Assembly (NCBI GenBank): GCA_016212515.1 | Contig: JACRFZ010000098.1 | Span: 1 to 38,718 of the forward strand | Origin: Candidatus Melainabacteria bacterium | GTDB taxonomy: Bacteria > Cyanobacteriota > Vampirovibrionia > Obscuribacterales > Obscuribacteraceae | Length of the DNA: 38,718 nt | Reading direction: 5' to 3' | Part shown: positions 8,043 to 16,826 of the stretch, one piece after another | Numbering within the stretch: position 1 is the first letter of the stretch | Layout: every line of letters starts with the position of its first letter | Made by a program: the position numbers and the translations under genes | The notes under the pieces: generated by a model | What the model saw: the letters and a program-made list of their open reading frames with translations, nothing else | Database searches by the model: none | What the model was told of the DNA's origin: nothing

Positions 8043-9659
8043 ATGTCTGAACAAGAAACAACTACAGCGCAAGCTGAACTGCCCGAGTCTAAAACAACCT
8101 CAGATGCCATTCCATTTGAAGAAATAAGCCAGTCCCAGGACCGCGCCTGGTCTTTTCGCCTTTTGCAAACGCTGAAGGAGGGCGCGGACCTCACTGAAGA
8201 TTGCCTGGACAAGCTGAGCAAGACTCTAGCCGCCATCGACGATCCAAGACTACTTCAACCACTGACTGAAATGGTGCTAGACAGAACCCTGCCGGATGTG
8301 GTGCGCCGGGCGGCAAGTGACGCCCTCTCTAGCTGCACCACACTCGAGACCGCCGAAGAACGAAGGCAATGGTGGAAGCATGGTGATGAAATCATCCAGC
8401 GACATGCCGTGACAATGGCGGAAAGAGAGGAAGAAGATCTGATTGTATCCCTGGCCGAGAATCCGGACCACCCCCTTCACGGTGCAGCCATAGACAAGTT
8501 GGGCTTCTGGGAGGAGTCACGCTTCCAAAAACTGGTTATAGCAGCACTCAATCACAAAGATGCGGATATCCGCGAAACAGCAGCTGAAGCACTTCTCTGG
8601 GAGCAACCGGTAGAAGCCGAAAGGCGCCTCCTGGAGCTTGCAGCAGAACCTGAATGCGGGGCAGCCCTGGCAGCACTCGGCACTCTCAACTATTGTGCCA
8701 GCTTAGAGATTCTGTTGACCATGGCTGACCTAGCTAGTAGCGACGTCGATGAGGAAATGAAGGCAGAGTATAAACACACCTTCCATAACGTTGCTGACGA
8801 GTTCAAGCGCTATCTCATCGATCAACCATGGGACAGCGAAGCAGCACGCGCGCACTTTGAGAAATGGGTACAGCCGGCAAGAGAACTTCTGGAAAAAGAA
8901 GATCTACTGAGAGCCCCAGAGGCAGAGCCTGCAAAGCAGTCAACCGCTCAAGTCAGCCATCAGGAACAAGACAACTTGGACTTCGAAGTAGACAAGATTA
9001 TTTCAGATCTCAGTGAGGAAGATGGAAAATGGCGAGATAAGCCCTACAAATACAGACCCTTCGATGTCGGTAAATTCGAAACTTTCAGCGCCGCCGAACG
9101 AGAGAAACTGCTGCACTTTCTCACAACGCATCAAGATCCAAAAGTAAGAGAGTTAGCCGTCGACGCCTGTCGACTCTGGCAGCGCAGCGATTTCATGCTC
9201 GTTCTTTTAAGGGACCACACCTGCATAATCAAAAAACTAAGCGCCTATTACTGCCAATTCCTGCCGCCAGATCAAAAGCTGGCGGATGAACTGCTACTAA
9301 TTCTTAAGAACAAGAACAGCAGTAGCACAATGGCGCGGGAAGTAATGGAAAGCTATCTGGTCCACAGCCCGGAAAGCGACCACCGAGACTGGCTCTTAGA
9401 GCTGTCCCTGCAGGACGAACGCCCCTCGGTCCGAGATAAGGCAATCAGGGAACTAAAATTGGCCGACGCCAAAGAGCACATAGAAAAACTGCTGCCTATC
9501 TTGGCAGAGCCACCGTGCAACACCTGGAGTCTACATATAGGAATCATAGAGTCCTGCACAGCGCTGAAGATACCTATTCCAGCATCTTACCTGGAGCCCC
9601 TCTTCAGTGTAGACAACCTCTATCTGCAAGAAGCCCTTGCCAATACCCTGTGCGACTGA
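8043..9659 (+). CDS. HEAT-repeat protein
   Basis: A 538-residue acidic protein. HEAT-type repeats are visible as D-P/A-x-hydrophobic-R-x2-A-A-x-A-L units: DVVRRAASDAL near residue 85, ADIRETAAEALLWE near 180, DPKVRELAVDACRLW near 365 and SVRDKAIRELKLAD near 465. The N-terminal 40 residues are polar and likely disordered. A Glu/Gln-rich linker around residues 285-325 splits the protein into two repeat blocks. ATG 8043 follows GGAG at good spacing and lies just after the TAA of the upstream gene, so the longer in-frame opening from 7938 is unlikely. The two adjacent HEAT genes probably work together. Ends in TGA and converges with the 9684-12113 gene across a 24-base gap. Confidence 0.8.
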   Translation: MSEQETTTAQAELPESKTTSDAIPFEEISQSQDRAWSFRLLQTLKEGADLTEDCLDKLSKTLAAIDDPRLLQPLTEMVLDRTLPDVVRRAASDALSSCTTLETAEERRQWWKHGDEIIQRHAVTMAEREEEDLIVSLAENPDHPLHGAAIDKLGFWEESRFQKLVIAALNHKDADIRETAAEALLWEQPVEAERRLLELAAEPECGAALAALGTLNYCASLEILLTMADLASSDVDEEMKAEYKHTFHNVADEFKRYLIDQPWDSEAARAHFEKWVQPARELLEKEDLLRAPEAEPAKQSTAQVSHQEQDNLDFEVDKIISDLSEEDGKWRDKPYKYRPFDVGKFETFSAAEREKLLHFLTTHQDPKVRELAVDACRLWQRSDFMLVLLRDHTCIIKKLSAYYCQFLPPDQKLADELLLILKNKNSSSTMAREVMESYLVHSPESDHRDWLLELSLQDERPSVRDKAIRELKLADAKEHIEKLLPILAEPPCNTWSLHIGIIESCTALKIPIPASYLEPLFSVDNLYLQEALANTLCD

Positions 9660-9683
9660 AGTACGCCCAATGCCAGCCGACAA

Positions 9684-12113
9684 CTAGCCACGCCTTAGCC
9701 AGTGCTTTCCTGTTGTCCAGCCAAGGAAGCGCCTCCCCCCTGAGGGGAGGCTGCCGTCTTCGCCAAAACTAGAGCCTGCCGCTACTTCACGCAAACCCAG
9801 TAAAGCCGGTTCAAACCTGGCTTTGAACTCGCCGCCCCGTGTCTCGAAATGCTCCTCAACGAGTTTGAGGGTAGATTTTACCGTATCACCTTCACCAAGC
9901 TTTTCAATTAAAGCAAGATAGAAAAGCATCTGCCGAAATGCGTAGGCTGAGTTTTTAATTGAATGCAAATCATTGCGCCAACTGTCGCATTTCATCTCCA
10001 GCCTGCGACAGATCCAGGTAAAGCATTTCAAGGCAAGGTTCTGCAACTGCGGCTTGAGCGCCTCTGCCAGCGAGAGCGCGTCCACAAGAGCGGCCAGATT
10101 GTGGGTGGTTAGAATCTGCGCCTGCTCGATAATGGCACCGTTGCGCGCTGCCGACCAGCTCTGCTTGCCAGCTTTGGACGTACCGGCAAGCTCATGACAC
10201 ATATTATCGAAAGCAGCGGATCTGCCAGGACCGCGCTCGGGAGTAATCACATCATCGATTGCCAGCACTGCCTCATAATCAAGCCCATAGTAGCGCTCGT
10301 AAATAGTGCCGCGCAAAACTCCGGCAGCAGCTTTGGCTGCATTTAGAAAGTTTACCGAGAAGGTACCCATAAAAATATCGGCGGCAAGCTCATCTACCAG
10401 AGCAAGCCGAAGTTCGGAAGCGGAAGCCAGGGCTCTCAACTCACGCACCAACTTATTAGGCAAAATGGTCTGGGGAAAATTAGCCAGGGCTAGTTCGGTC
10501 ACTTGCTCCATCGCCCGGCGCGCTGCCTCAACGGAAGCTTGACTATTACCAACCCAGGGTTCCAGAGCAGCTATCCAGGGCAGCTCTTCAAATCGCACCT
10601 GACTTTCCAGATTGAGCAGCAAAAGAGAACGGCGCTTGCGAAAGGCCTGATAGGTTGACTGGAAGAGGCAAGCCAGGGCTCGATCTTCAATAGATGAAAC
10701 TCTAATGGCCGCCGTCAACGCAGGCAGAAGCGCTGCCATTACCTCACCCGACTTGACCAGCCGGCGACTGAGCAGCACCGGCAGTGGTGCCTCAAGACAG
10801 CATTCCACCTTAGCGGCCAGCGACACGGGCAATTTAAGGCCGGGTCTGCCGCCAACACCGGCAATCTCCTCTTCTGCAAGAGGTAGCAAGACGGCAGCAG
10901 GTGTCTTGAGACCACCTTCGCCAGGATGAAGAGCCAGCCTGTCAGCCAGAACACGAGCCAGTTTCGAGTGCAGCGGTAGCGCCGCAATATCCTCCTGAGT
11001 ACGCCTGAGAGACTGCAAGCGCTCGCTGCCTGGTGCACCATGAGCGGTGACATAGGCAGCCAGAATTTTGCGAATCATCCCGACATCATAGCCGGTTAAC
11101 TTAGCAGGTTCATCGCAGATGGTGGCAAGATAGCTTCGCAGCCTGGCAAAGTTTTCTTTCTTCTTCTCGGGCTTGCCGCAAAGAGAGTGCTTGTCGCGGG
11201 CTTCCTTATAATCAATAAGCAATTGGCGCCCCCGCTCCTGCCAGCCATGGGGGTAATGCTTGCAGGGCCAGCCTCCGCGCACCAGAGGCTGTCCGTTCTC
11301 AGCTCTCAAGAGCTTTCCATCATCGTCTTTCTGAAATTCGGGCAGCTCACCTTCGACAGTTTGCATAAACAATTCAACGCATCTGTCATATAGAGGAGCC
11401 CAGACGCTAATTGCTTCATTCATGGTCGAAACAGCCACATTATCAGGCTTAGAGCGCAAGCCCCTCATCACCTCGCCCACCGAGCGCACAAACACGGAAG
11501 GTTCCGAGTTAGGCCGCTCTGCGGCGGCGGAAACAGGCACGGAGAGGTCGGAACAACGCAGCGGATAAAAACGTAAGCGCTCGAAAAACGGCAAAATTTC
11601 TTGCACAACCTGCTCGGCACGCTGGTCTTCGCCCCGGCTCTGGAGCCAGGCCAGCACTAAAAGCGCCGACTCTTCGGGCACATCGATGCGGTAAGTACGC
11701 CTGGCTAGAAGCTCTTGCAGTTCCGCCAGCCCGGGGTCACTGAGATAATACAAATTGAGCAGACGGCGATCCTTCTTGAACGCCGCCAGGGCACCGGCAG
11801 AGGCATCGGAGGAGGCCTCAAGAGCCTGACTGACCGAGGATATCTTCTTCAGTTCGTAGGGCTGCAATTTGCCACCGGCCAGATAGCCGCCGGTGGCAAA
11901 TCCACCGTGAACAACTTCCAGAGTCACCCAGGGCGGTGTATCGAGCACCGGCGTGCGAGAACCAACCTGCAGATTACCGCTCAGTATGCCCCTGATCACC
12001 TTACGCCACTTGCCGACCCTGGTTTCGGAGGCTTCACCCTCACCAGCCAGAGCCTTCACCAGCATAGTCAGGGGATAACCGATGCCGACCGGCGGTCTTT
12101 CATTGTCAGTCAT
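9684..12113 (-). CDS. Large soluble protein of unknown function
   Basis: An 809-residue protein from ATG 12113 (814 from GTG 12128). Neither start has a strong ribosome site, so the start is uncertain. No signal peptide or membrane segment is seen. It is mostly helical, with a distinctive C-terminal third containing AFDNMCHELAG, then NGAIIEQAQILTTHNLAALV (about residues 665-700). I recall a similar TTHNLA-type motif from uncharacterised proteins of about this size in other phyla, but I cannot name the family. A region near residue 280 has WPCKHYPHGW. It lies directly downstream of the opal-anticodon tRNA on the same strand, so the two may share a transcript. Ends in TAG. Confidence 0.75.
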   Translation of the reverse strand: MTDNERPPVGIGYPLTMLVKALAGEGEASETRVGKWRKVIRGILSGNLQVGSRTPVLDTPPWVTLEVVHGGFATGGYLAGGKLQPYELKKISSVSQALEASSDASAGALAAFKKDRRLLNLYYLSDPGLAELQELLARRTYRIDVPEESALLVLAWLQSRGEDQRAEQVVQEILPFFERLRFYPLRCSDLSVPVSAAAERPNSEPSVFVRSVGEVMRGLRSKPDNVAVSTMNEAISVWAPLYDRCVELFMQTVEGELPEFQKDDDGKLLRAENGQPLVRGGWPCKHYPHGWQERGRQLLIDYKEARDKHSLCGKPEKKKENFARLRSYLATICDEPAKLTGYDVGMIRKILAAYVTAHGAPGSERLQSLRRTQEDIAALPLHSKLARVLADRLALHPGEGGLKTPAAVLLPLAEEEIAGVGGRPGLKLPVSLAAKVECCLEAPLPVLLSRRLVKSGEVMAALLPALTAAIRVSSIEDRALACLFQSTYQAFRKRRSLLLLNLESQVRFEELPWIAALEPWVGNSQASVEAARRAMEQVTELALANFPQTILPNKLVRELRALASASELRLALVDELAADIFMGTFSVNFLNAAKAAAGVLRGTIYERYYGLDYEAVLAIDDVITPERGPGRSAAFDNMCHELAGTSKAGKQSWSAARNGAIIEQAQILTTHNLAALVDALSLAEALKPQLQNLALKCFTWICRRLEMKCDSWRNDLHSIKNSAYAFRQMLFYLALIEKLGEGDTVKSTLKLVEEHFETRGGEFKARFEPALLGLREVAAGSSFGEDGSLPSGGRRFLGWTTGKHWLRRG

Positions 12114-12138
12114 TGCTTCATTGCTCACCGAAAATGAC

Positions 12139-12153
12139 GCCGGCCAATCCGGC
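12139..12153 (-). terminator. GC-rich hairpin after the tRNA
   Basis: GCCGG (12139-12143) and CCGGC (12149-12153) form a five-pair stem with a five-base loop, ten bases downstream of the tRNA 3' end on the minus strand. It is followed by GTCATTTT, a weak U-rich tail. It could be a partial terminator, a processing structure, or a leader hairpin of the 9684-12113 gene whose start lies just beyond. Confidence 0.3.
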
Positions 12154-12162
12154 AGAAAATTT

Positions 12163-12234
12163 ACCTGAAGGCAGGAATCGAACCTGCGCCCTACCGGTCT
12201 GAAGCCGGTCGCTCAACCACAGAGCCTCTTCAGG
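12163..12234 (-). tRNA. tRNA with opal anticodon UCA (possible UGA suppressor)
   Basis: The reverse complement folds into a complete 7/5 cloverleaf. The acceptor is CCTGAAG/CTTCAGG, the D stem GCTC/GAGC with loop TGTGGTT, the anticodon stem ACCGG/CCGGT with loop CTTCAGA, the variable loop AGGGC and the T arm GCAGG-TTCGATT-CCTGC. All stems are perfectly paired. The anticodon is UCA (12200-12202), complementary to UGA. This is not a normal tRNA-Sec, which has a longer acceptor and a long variable arm. Unusual points are A8 with U14 (a swap of the conserved U8-A14), U21 for A21, G37 next to A36, C1-G72, discriminator U73 and no encoded CCA. U73 with C35/A36 matches part of the cysteine identity set. 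The charging enzyme is unknown. tRNA gene confidence is high. A suppressor role is inference. Confidence 0.85.
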
Positions 12235-12313
12235 GAATCAAAGTCTTAAAGCGGAGCCACCTTCAGCAATCTACCTCCCCCCAAGCTCAGTTAAACTCAT
12301 AAAACCCAATGAC

Positions 12314-12343
12314 AAGACACAAGCTCCGGTTAGCTCATATAAT
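12314..12343 (+). promoter_or_regulatory. Sigma-70-type promoter for the RecD2 gene
   Basis: AAGACA (12314-12319) and a perfect TATAAT (12338-12343) are separated by 18 bp. Transcription would begin near 12350, about 23 bases before the ATG at 12373 and just ahead of the ribosome site GGGGAA. Confidence 0.5.
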
Positions 12344-12372
12344 CGGAAGCGGCGTACTTAGACCGGGGAATT

Positions 12373-14610
12373 ATGAAACACCCGCCATCTTCATCGACCA
12401 CAGAACCTCAACCGGAGACAATCGGCGGTTCGGTGGAGCGTGTCACTTTTCACAGCGAAGAGAGCGGCTTCTGCGTGCTGCGCGTTAAGGTCAAGGGGCA
12501 CAAAGACCTGGTGACCGTTACCGGCTCCGCCGCCTCCATTTCACCTGGAGAATTTGTAGAGTGCCACGGACACTGGTTTAACGACAAAACCTATGGCATG
12601 CAGTTCAAATCCCAGCGCCTCACCGTGGTACCGCCCAGCACCCTGGCCGGCATAGAGAAATATCTGGGCTCGGGCATGATCAAAGGCATCGGCCCGCATT
12701 TTGCCAAGAAACTGGTAAAGTCCTTTGGAGAAGCGGTCTTTGAAATTATCGAGGAGACGCCGGAACGCCTCTTGGAATTACCGGGCATCGGCAGTAAACG
12801 CAAAGAACAGGTAGAGCGCGGCTGGGCCGATCAAAAGGCCATTCGAGAAATCATGGTCTTCCTGCAATCTTACGGTGTGGGCACCTCAAGAGCCGTGCGC
12901 ATCTACAAGACTTACGGCAAAGAAGCCATTGCCAAAGTATCGGAGAATCCCTACCGACTGGCCCTCGATATTCATGGTATAGGTTTCAAAACTGCCGACA
13001 CCATCGCCCAGAAACTAGGCATTCCCAAAGATTCTCTGATAAGAGCCCAGGCCGGAGTTCGGCATGTTTTGCAGGAACTCTCAGGTGAGGGTCACTGCGC
13101 CTGCGAGATAAACAATCTAGTTGAACATGCCGAAAAATTACTGGAGATAGATGCCGCACTGGCAGCCCAGGCCATAGAACATGAGGTGAAAGAGGGCAAT
13201 CTAGTAGAAGATACTATCGAAGAGAAACGAGTGCTCTATCTAACCGCCTTACACAAAGCGGAAGTAGGCGTAGCGGCAAGCCTCATGCGCATTGCCGCAG
13301 GCAGCGCCGCCTGGAGCAATATCGATATAGAAACGGCGCTGCCCTGGGTGGAAGAGCAAGCCAAGATAAAGCTTTCCGATTCACAAAAGAAAGCCGTAGC
13401 CCTTGCCCTTACCAATAAGCTGCTGGTGATCACGGGCGGGCCGGGGGTGGGAAAAACCACTCTCGTCAATAGCATTTTGCGTATAATCGCCGCCAAAGAA
13501 GCCCGCATTCTGCTCTGCGCCCCCACCGGTCGCGCCGCCAAAAGACTCTCGGAATCGACTTCTCTTACAGCCAAGACAATTCACCGCCTGCTCGAATTTG
13601 ATCCTAAGATCTTCGGCTTCAAGCGCAACGCCGAAAATCAACTGGAAGCAGACATCGTCGTTATTGACGAATCGTCCATGATTGATATCGTACTCATGAA
13701 TCAACTGCTGAAAGCCATTCCCGACAATGCCGCCCTGCTTTTAGTCGGCGATGTGGACCAGTTGCCCTCGGTGGGGCCGGGAGCGGTGCTCGCCGACATT
13801 ATCGCCTCGGAAGCTGTACCGGTGGTGAGGCTGACGGAAATTTTCAGACAGGCCGCCACCTCAAAGATTATTGTCAACGCCCACAGAATCAACCAGGGCG
13901 AGTTGCCCGTCAAAGAAGCACCGCCTCAAGACGGCAAACAAGCGGAGTTGTCGGACTTCTATTTTGTGGCGGCGGAAACAGCGGAAGAGATAAGTCAGAA
14001 GCTCATGCAAATTGTGGCAGAGCGTATTCCCAAACGCTTCGGGCTCGATGCCATCAAGGACGTGCAGGTACTGACGCCCATGAACCGGGGCGGGCTGGGC
14101 AGCCGCTCCCTCAATGCGGAATTGCAGAAGCTTCTCAACCCCAATAGCGGCCCGCAACTGACTAAGTTCGGCTGGAATTATGGAGTGGGCGACAAAGTCT
14201 TGCAAATCATCAACAACTACGACAAAGAAGTTTTCAACGGCGATATCGGCACTATATCCAGTATCGACATGGAAGAGGCGGAGCTTTTGATTGACTTTGA
14301 CGGCCGCGAGGTCAAGTATGACGCCTCCGAATTAGACGAAGTATCGCTTGCCTATGCCGCCTCCATTCATAAGTCCCAGGGCTCGGAATATCCGGCAGTT
14401 GTAATACCGCTGGCTACGCAACACTATATGATGCTGGAGCGCAATCTGCTCTACACCGGGGTCACCCGGGGCAAAAAACTGGTGGTCATTGTCGGGCAAC
14501 CGCGAGCCCTGGCCATGGCCGTCAAAAACAAACGAGCGGCAAGCAGGCTGACGGCCCTCGCCCAGCGACTGCGCAATAAGGCTCTGGCCCTGGAAGTGAT
14601 TACAAAATAG
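12373..14610 (+). CDS. recD2: RecD2-type 5'-3' DNA helicase (ExoV alpha-like)
   Basis: A 745-residue superfamily 1B helicase of the RecD2 (TIGR01448) type found in bacteria without RecBC partners. The N-terminal OB-like segment (about 15-90) is followed by helix-hairpin-helix repeats (LPGIGSKRKEQV near 137 and IHGIGFKTAD near 200). Then come Walker A GGPGVGKTT (about 353-361), DESSMID (Walker B, about 430), GDVDQLPSVGPG (about 460), and the C-terminal SIHKSQGSEYP (about 665) and YTGVTRGKK motifs. All helicase motifs look intact and the length matches the family. It acts in DNA repair and replication-fork processing. ATG 12373 follows GGGGAA and a TATAAT promoter. Ends in TAG. Confidence 0.95.
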   Translation: MKHPPSSSTTEPQPETIGGSVERVTFHSEESGFCVLRVKVKGHKDLVTVTGSAASISPGEFVECHGHWFNDKTYGMQFKSQRLTVVPPSTLAGIEKYLGSGMIKGIGPHFAKKLVKSFGEAVFEIIEETPERLLELPGIGSKRKEQVERGWADQKAIREIMVFLQSYGVGTSRAVRIYKTYGKEAIAKVSENPYRLALDIHGIGFKTADTIAQKLGIPKDSLIRAQAGVRHVLQELSGEGHCACEINNLVEHAEKLLEIDAALAAQAIEHEVKEGNLVEDTIEEKRVLYLTALHKAEVGVAASLMRIAAGSAAWSNIDIETALPWVEEQAKIKLSDSQKKAVALALTNKLLVITGGPGVGKTTLVNSILRIIAAKEARILLCAPTGRAAKRLSESTSLTAKTIHRLLEFDPKIFGFKRNAENQLEADIVVIDESSMIDIVLMNQLLKAIPDNAALLLVGDVDQLPSVGPGAVLADIIASEAVPVVRLTEIFRQAATSKIIVNAHRINQGELPVKEAPPQDGKQAELSDFYFVAAETAEEISQKLMQIVAERIPKRFGLDAIKDVQVLTPMNRGGLGSRSLNAELQKLLNPNSGPQLTKFGWNYGVGDKVLQIINNYDKEVFNGDIGTISSIDMEEAELLIDFDGREVKYDASELDEVSLAYAASIHKSQGSEYPAVVIPLATQHYMMLERNLLYTGVTRGKKLVVIVGQPRALAMAVKNKRAASRLTALAQRLRNKALALEVITK

Positions 14611-14691
14611 GCAAGGCAAGCCGGCCGTCCAGGGACAAAGCGGCAAGAGTCGGCTCTTCCAGGTCATGGACCCAGGGCAAGGCGGGCAGGG

Positions 14692-14697
14692 TACAAT
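14692..14697 (+). promoter_or_regulatory. Possible -10 element of the kinase gene
   Basis: TACAAT lies 41 bases before the preferred GTG start at 14738. There is no good -35 at 16-18 bp. Its position supports the shorter kinase start, since the ATG at 14666 would lie upstream of this promoter. Confidence 0.3.
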
Positions 14698-14737
14698 AAT
14701 AGGCAATTGCCCCCAAAACCATGCCATAGGTCTGACC

Positions 14738-16777
14738 GTGTCGGATACACAGAAAGTCAATATAGAGCAACGCTACTGCCCAACTTGCTATAAGCAATTT
14801 GAAGGTCTGGAAACCTGCCCCCAGGACGGCACTACCCTGAGAGGTCCCAGCAACGATCCGCTCATCGGCAAGGTTTTTGCCGATCGCTACGACATCGAAT
14901 CGGTGCTCGGGCTGGGCGGCATGAGCATCGTCTATAAAGCCAAGCATCGCCTCATGAATCGCACCGTGGCCATCAAGATGCTGCATAACAAGCTGAAAGA
15001 AGATGTGGTATCACTGGAAAGATTCAGGCTGGAAGCACAGGCAGCCAGCACCCTCAACCATCAAAATATCATCACAGTCTATGACTTTGGTGTCACCAAT
15101 GATGGTGAACTATTCTTCGTCATGGACTTCCTCCATGGTGAGAGCCTGGAAAATCTAATCGAGCGCAAAGGCAGAGTGCCTTACGAAAGAGCCCTGCCCA
15201 TCTTCAAGCAGATTTGCGCCGGACTCTCGGCCGCACATAAAAAAGGCATCGTGCACCGGGATTTGAAGCCCGCCAATATTGTGCTCACCAAAGAGGATGA
15301 TGGCTCGGAAACAGTCAAAATCGTTGATTTCGGAATCGCCAAGATGCTCGTGGGCGGCAATCAACAACATTTGACCCAGACCGGAGAAGTCTTCGGCAGC
15401 CCTATCTATATGAGCCCTGAGCAATGCCTGGGCAAAGATCTGGATATCAGATCCGACATATATTCTCTAGGCTGCCTCATGTACGACACCCTGGCCGGTG
15501 GGCCGCCTTTCCGGGGCGATAGCGTGCTCGAAACCATGAACATGCACTGCAAAGATGAGCCGCCATCCTTGAATAGACCGGAAGGTGGTGCTGCAGTGCC
15601 GCCGGAGTTGGAAGAAGTTATCCTCAAGTGTATGGCCAAAGATCCAAAAGATCGTTTCCAAAATGCCGCAGAGATTCAAGACATACTGGGAGCCATTTCC
15701 ACTACTTTACTGGGGAACAGCGGACGTTACTCGAGCCCCAGCGGAGCTTCACCAACTCTCAGAACCACCGCCACCACACTGGGCACCACGGCCGTAGCCC
15801 CGGCTGTGCACCATCAAAACAAAGCGCTGATGGCCATTTCAACTCTATTGACAGTGGTACTTCTGGGAGTACTTGGCTTCATCACCTTATGGCCCGGTCC
15901 CGATGAAGACCGCGGCACCATACTCAACAAAATGCTCTGGCAGATTACCGTCTCCCTGGCGGAAGGCGACATAAAGAGTCAGAATTTTCCCTCAGCCGAG
16001 AGCAAACTAAATTGGGCGGAGGGAACCGCTAGAACTTTCAATGATGGCAAAAGGCGTTTGGAAGGCACTCTCAAATTGAAGTCGGAGCTTTACGACAGTT
16101 GGGAAGGACATGCCGAACAGTTGGAAAAGGTCAATTCCGACCTGTCTGCCCTTCAGACAGAAGAAATTAAACGAGAACTGGCGGCCAGGATGAAAATGCT
16201 TAGCTCGTTTGATGACAAATCCAGTTCACCGGTGCAACAGACCAGCGACAAACTGAACGGGGCGGCACAGATTCCCGCAATTATTCTTACGGCTAAGAAT
16301 CTCTACGGAGCAGGCATGTACGGCGAAGAAGAAGACTTGCTCAGAAAGGCCCTGGCGGTAGAGAGAAAACTACTGGGTAACGACCTGGTGGCCATTGCGC
16401 AACTAGAAGCACAGCTTGCCGACTGCCTTGTGGCCAGAAGGAAGTATGCGGAAGTAAGAGCCTTACTGGCTCACGCTGTGGCCGTCTACGAAAAATCAGA
16501 TGCGGAAAGTCCGGAAGATTATGTGCTGGCGCTGAACAGGCTTGGACAATTCGATCTTGACCAGAGCAACATGAAAGACGCGGAAGAAGAGCTAAGCAAG
16601 GGCTTGCAACAGGCCCGGGAGTTGGACAGCAAGAAGGGCGCCGGCAGCCATAAGCGCGTGCTCTTGCTTTGCATGCGCAGCTACGGTGATCTGCTCAGAC
16701 AAACCAAGCGGCAGGAAGAAGCAAGAAAACTCTTGCAAGAAGCTGACGCACTAGAGAAAAGCGGCGTCGGGCACTAA
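14738..16777 (+). CDS. Membrane-anchored Ser/Thr protein kinase with zinc ribbon and TPRs
   Basis: A 679-residue Hanks-type kinase. Residues 12-30 hold CPTC...CPQDG, a small zinc-ribbon-like motif. The kinase domain spans about 50-315, with glycine loop LGLGGMSIVYKA, VAIK lysine (about 78), HRDLKPAN (about 173-180), DFG (about 198) and SPEQ in the activation segment. All catalytic residues are present. A Ser/Thr-rich linker leads to one transmembrane helix (about 364-387, LLTVVLLGVLGFITLW), then an extracytoplasmic helical region with TPR-like repeats to the end. GTG 14738 is preferred because AGGT precedes it and a -10-like element lies between it and the longer ATG 14666. The topology suggests sensing by the outer TPRs with phosphorylation in the cytoplasm. 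A PP2C phosphatase at 32096 could oppose it. Confidence 0.9.
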   Translation: MSDTQKVNIEQRYCPTCYKQFEGLETCPQDGTTLRGPSNDPLIGKVFADRYDIESVLGLGGMSIVYKAKHRLMNRTVAIKMLHNKLKEDVVSLERFRLEAQAASTLNHQNIITVYDFGVTNDGELFFVMDFLHGESLENLIERKGRVPYERALPIFKQICAGLSAAHKKGIVHRDLKPANIVLTKEDDGSETVKIVDFGIAKMLVGGNQQHLTQTGEVFGSPIYMSPEQCLGKDLDIRSDIYSLGCLMYDTLAGGPPFRGDSVLETMNMHCKDEPPSLNRPEGGAAVPPELEEVILKCMAKDPKDRFQNAAEIQDILGAISTTLLGNSGRYSSPSGASPTLRTTATTLGTTAVAPAVHHQNKALMAISTLLTVVLLGVLGFITLWPGPDEDRGTILNKMLWQITVSLAEGDIKSQNFPSAESKLNWAEGTARTFNDGKRRLEGTLKLKSELYDSWEGHAEQLEKVNSDLSALQTEEIKRELAARMKMLSSFDDKSSSPVQQTSDKLNGAAQIPAIILTAKNLYGAGMYGEEEDLLRKALAVERKLLGNDLVAIAQLEAQLADCLVARRKYAEVRALLAHAVAVYEKSDAESPEDYVLALNRLGQFDLDQSNMKDAEEELSKGLQQARELDSKKGAGSHKRVLLLCMRSYGDLLRQTKRQEEARKLLQEADALEKSGVGH

Positions 16778-16826
16778 ATTTGGTGCGGCGTAGTTTGCGA
16801 CCAGTAAGATCGGTGCGAGAGAACCT

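Noticed and set aside
12163..12234. Ordinary selenocysteine tRNA (selC)
   Set aside because: The variable loop is five bases, the acceptor has seven pairs and the D stem four. Bacterial tRNA-Sec has a longer acceptor and D stem and a long variable arm.
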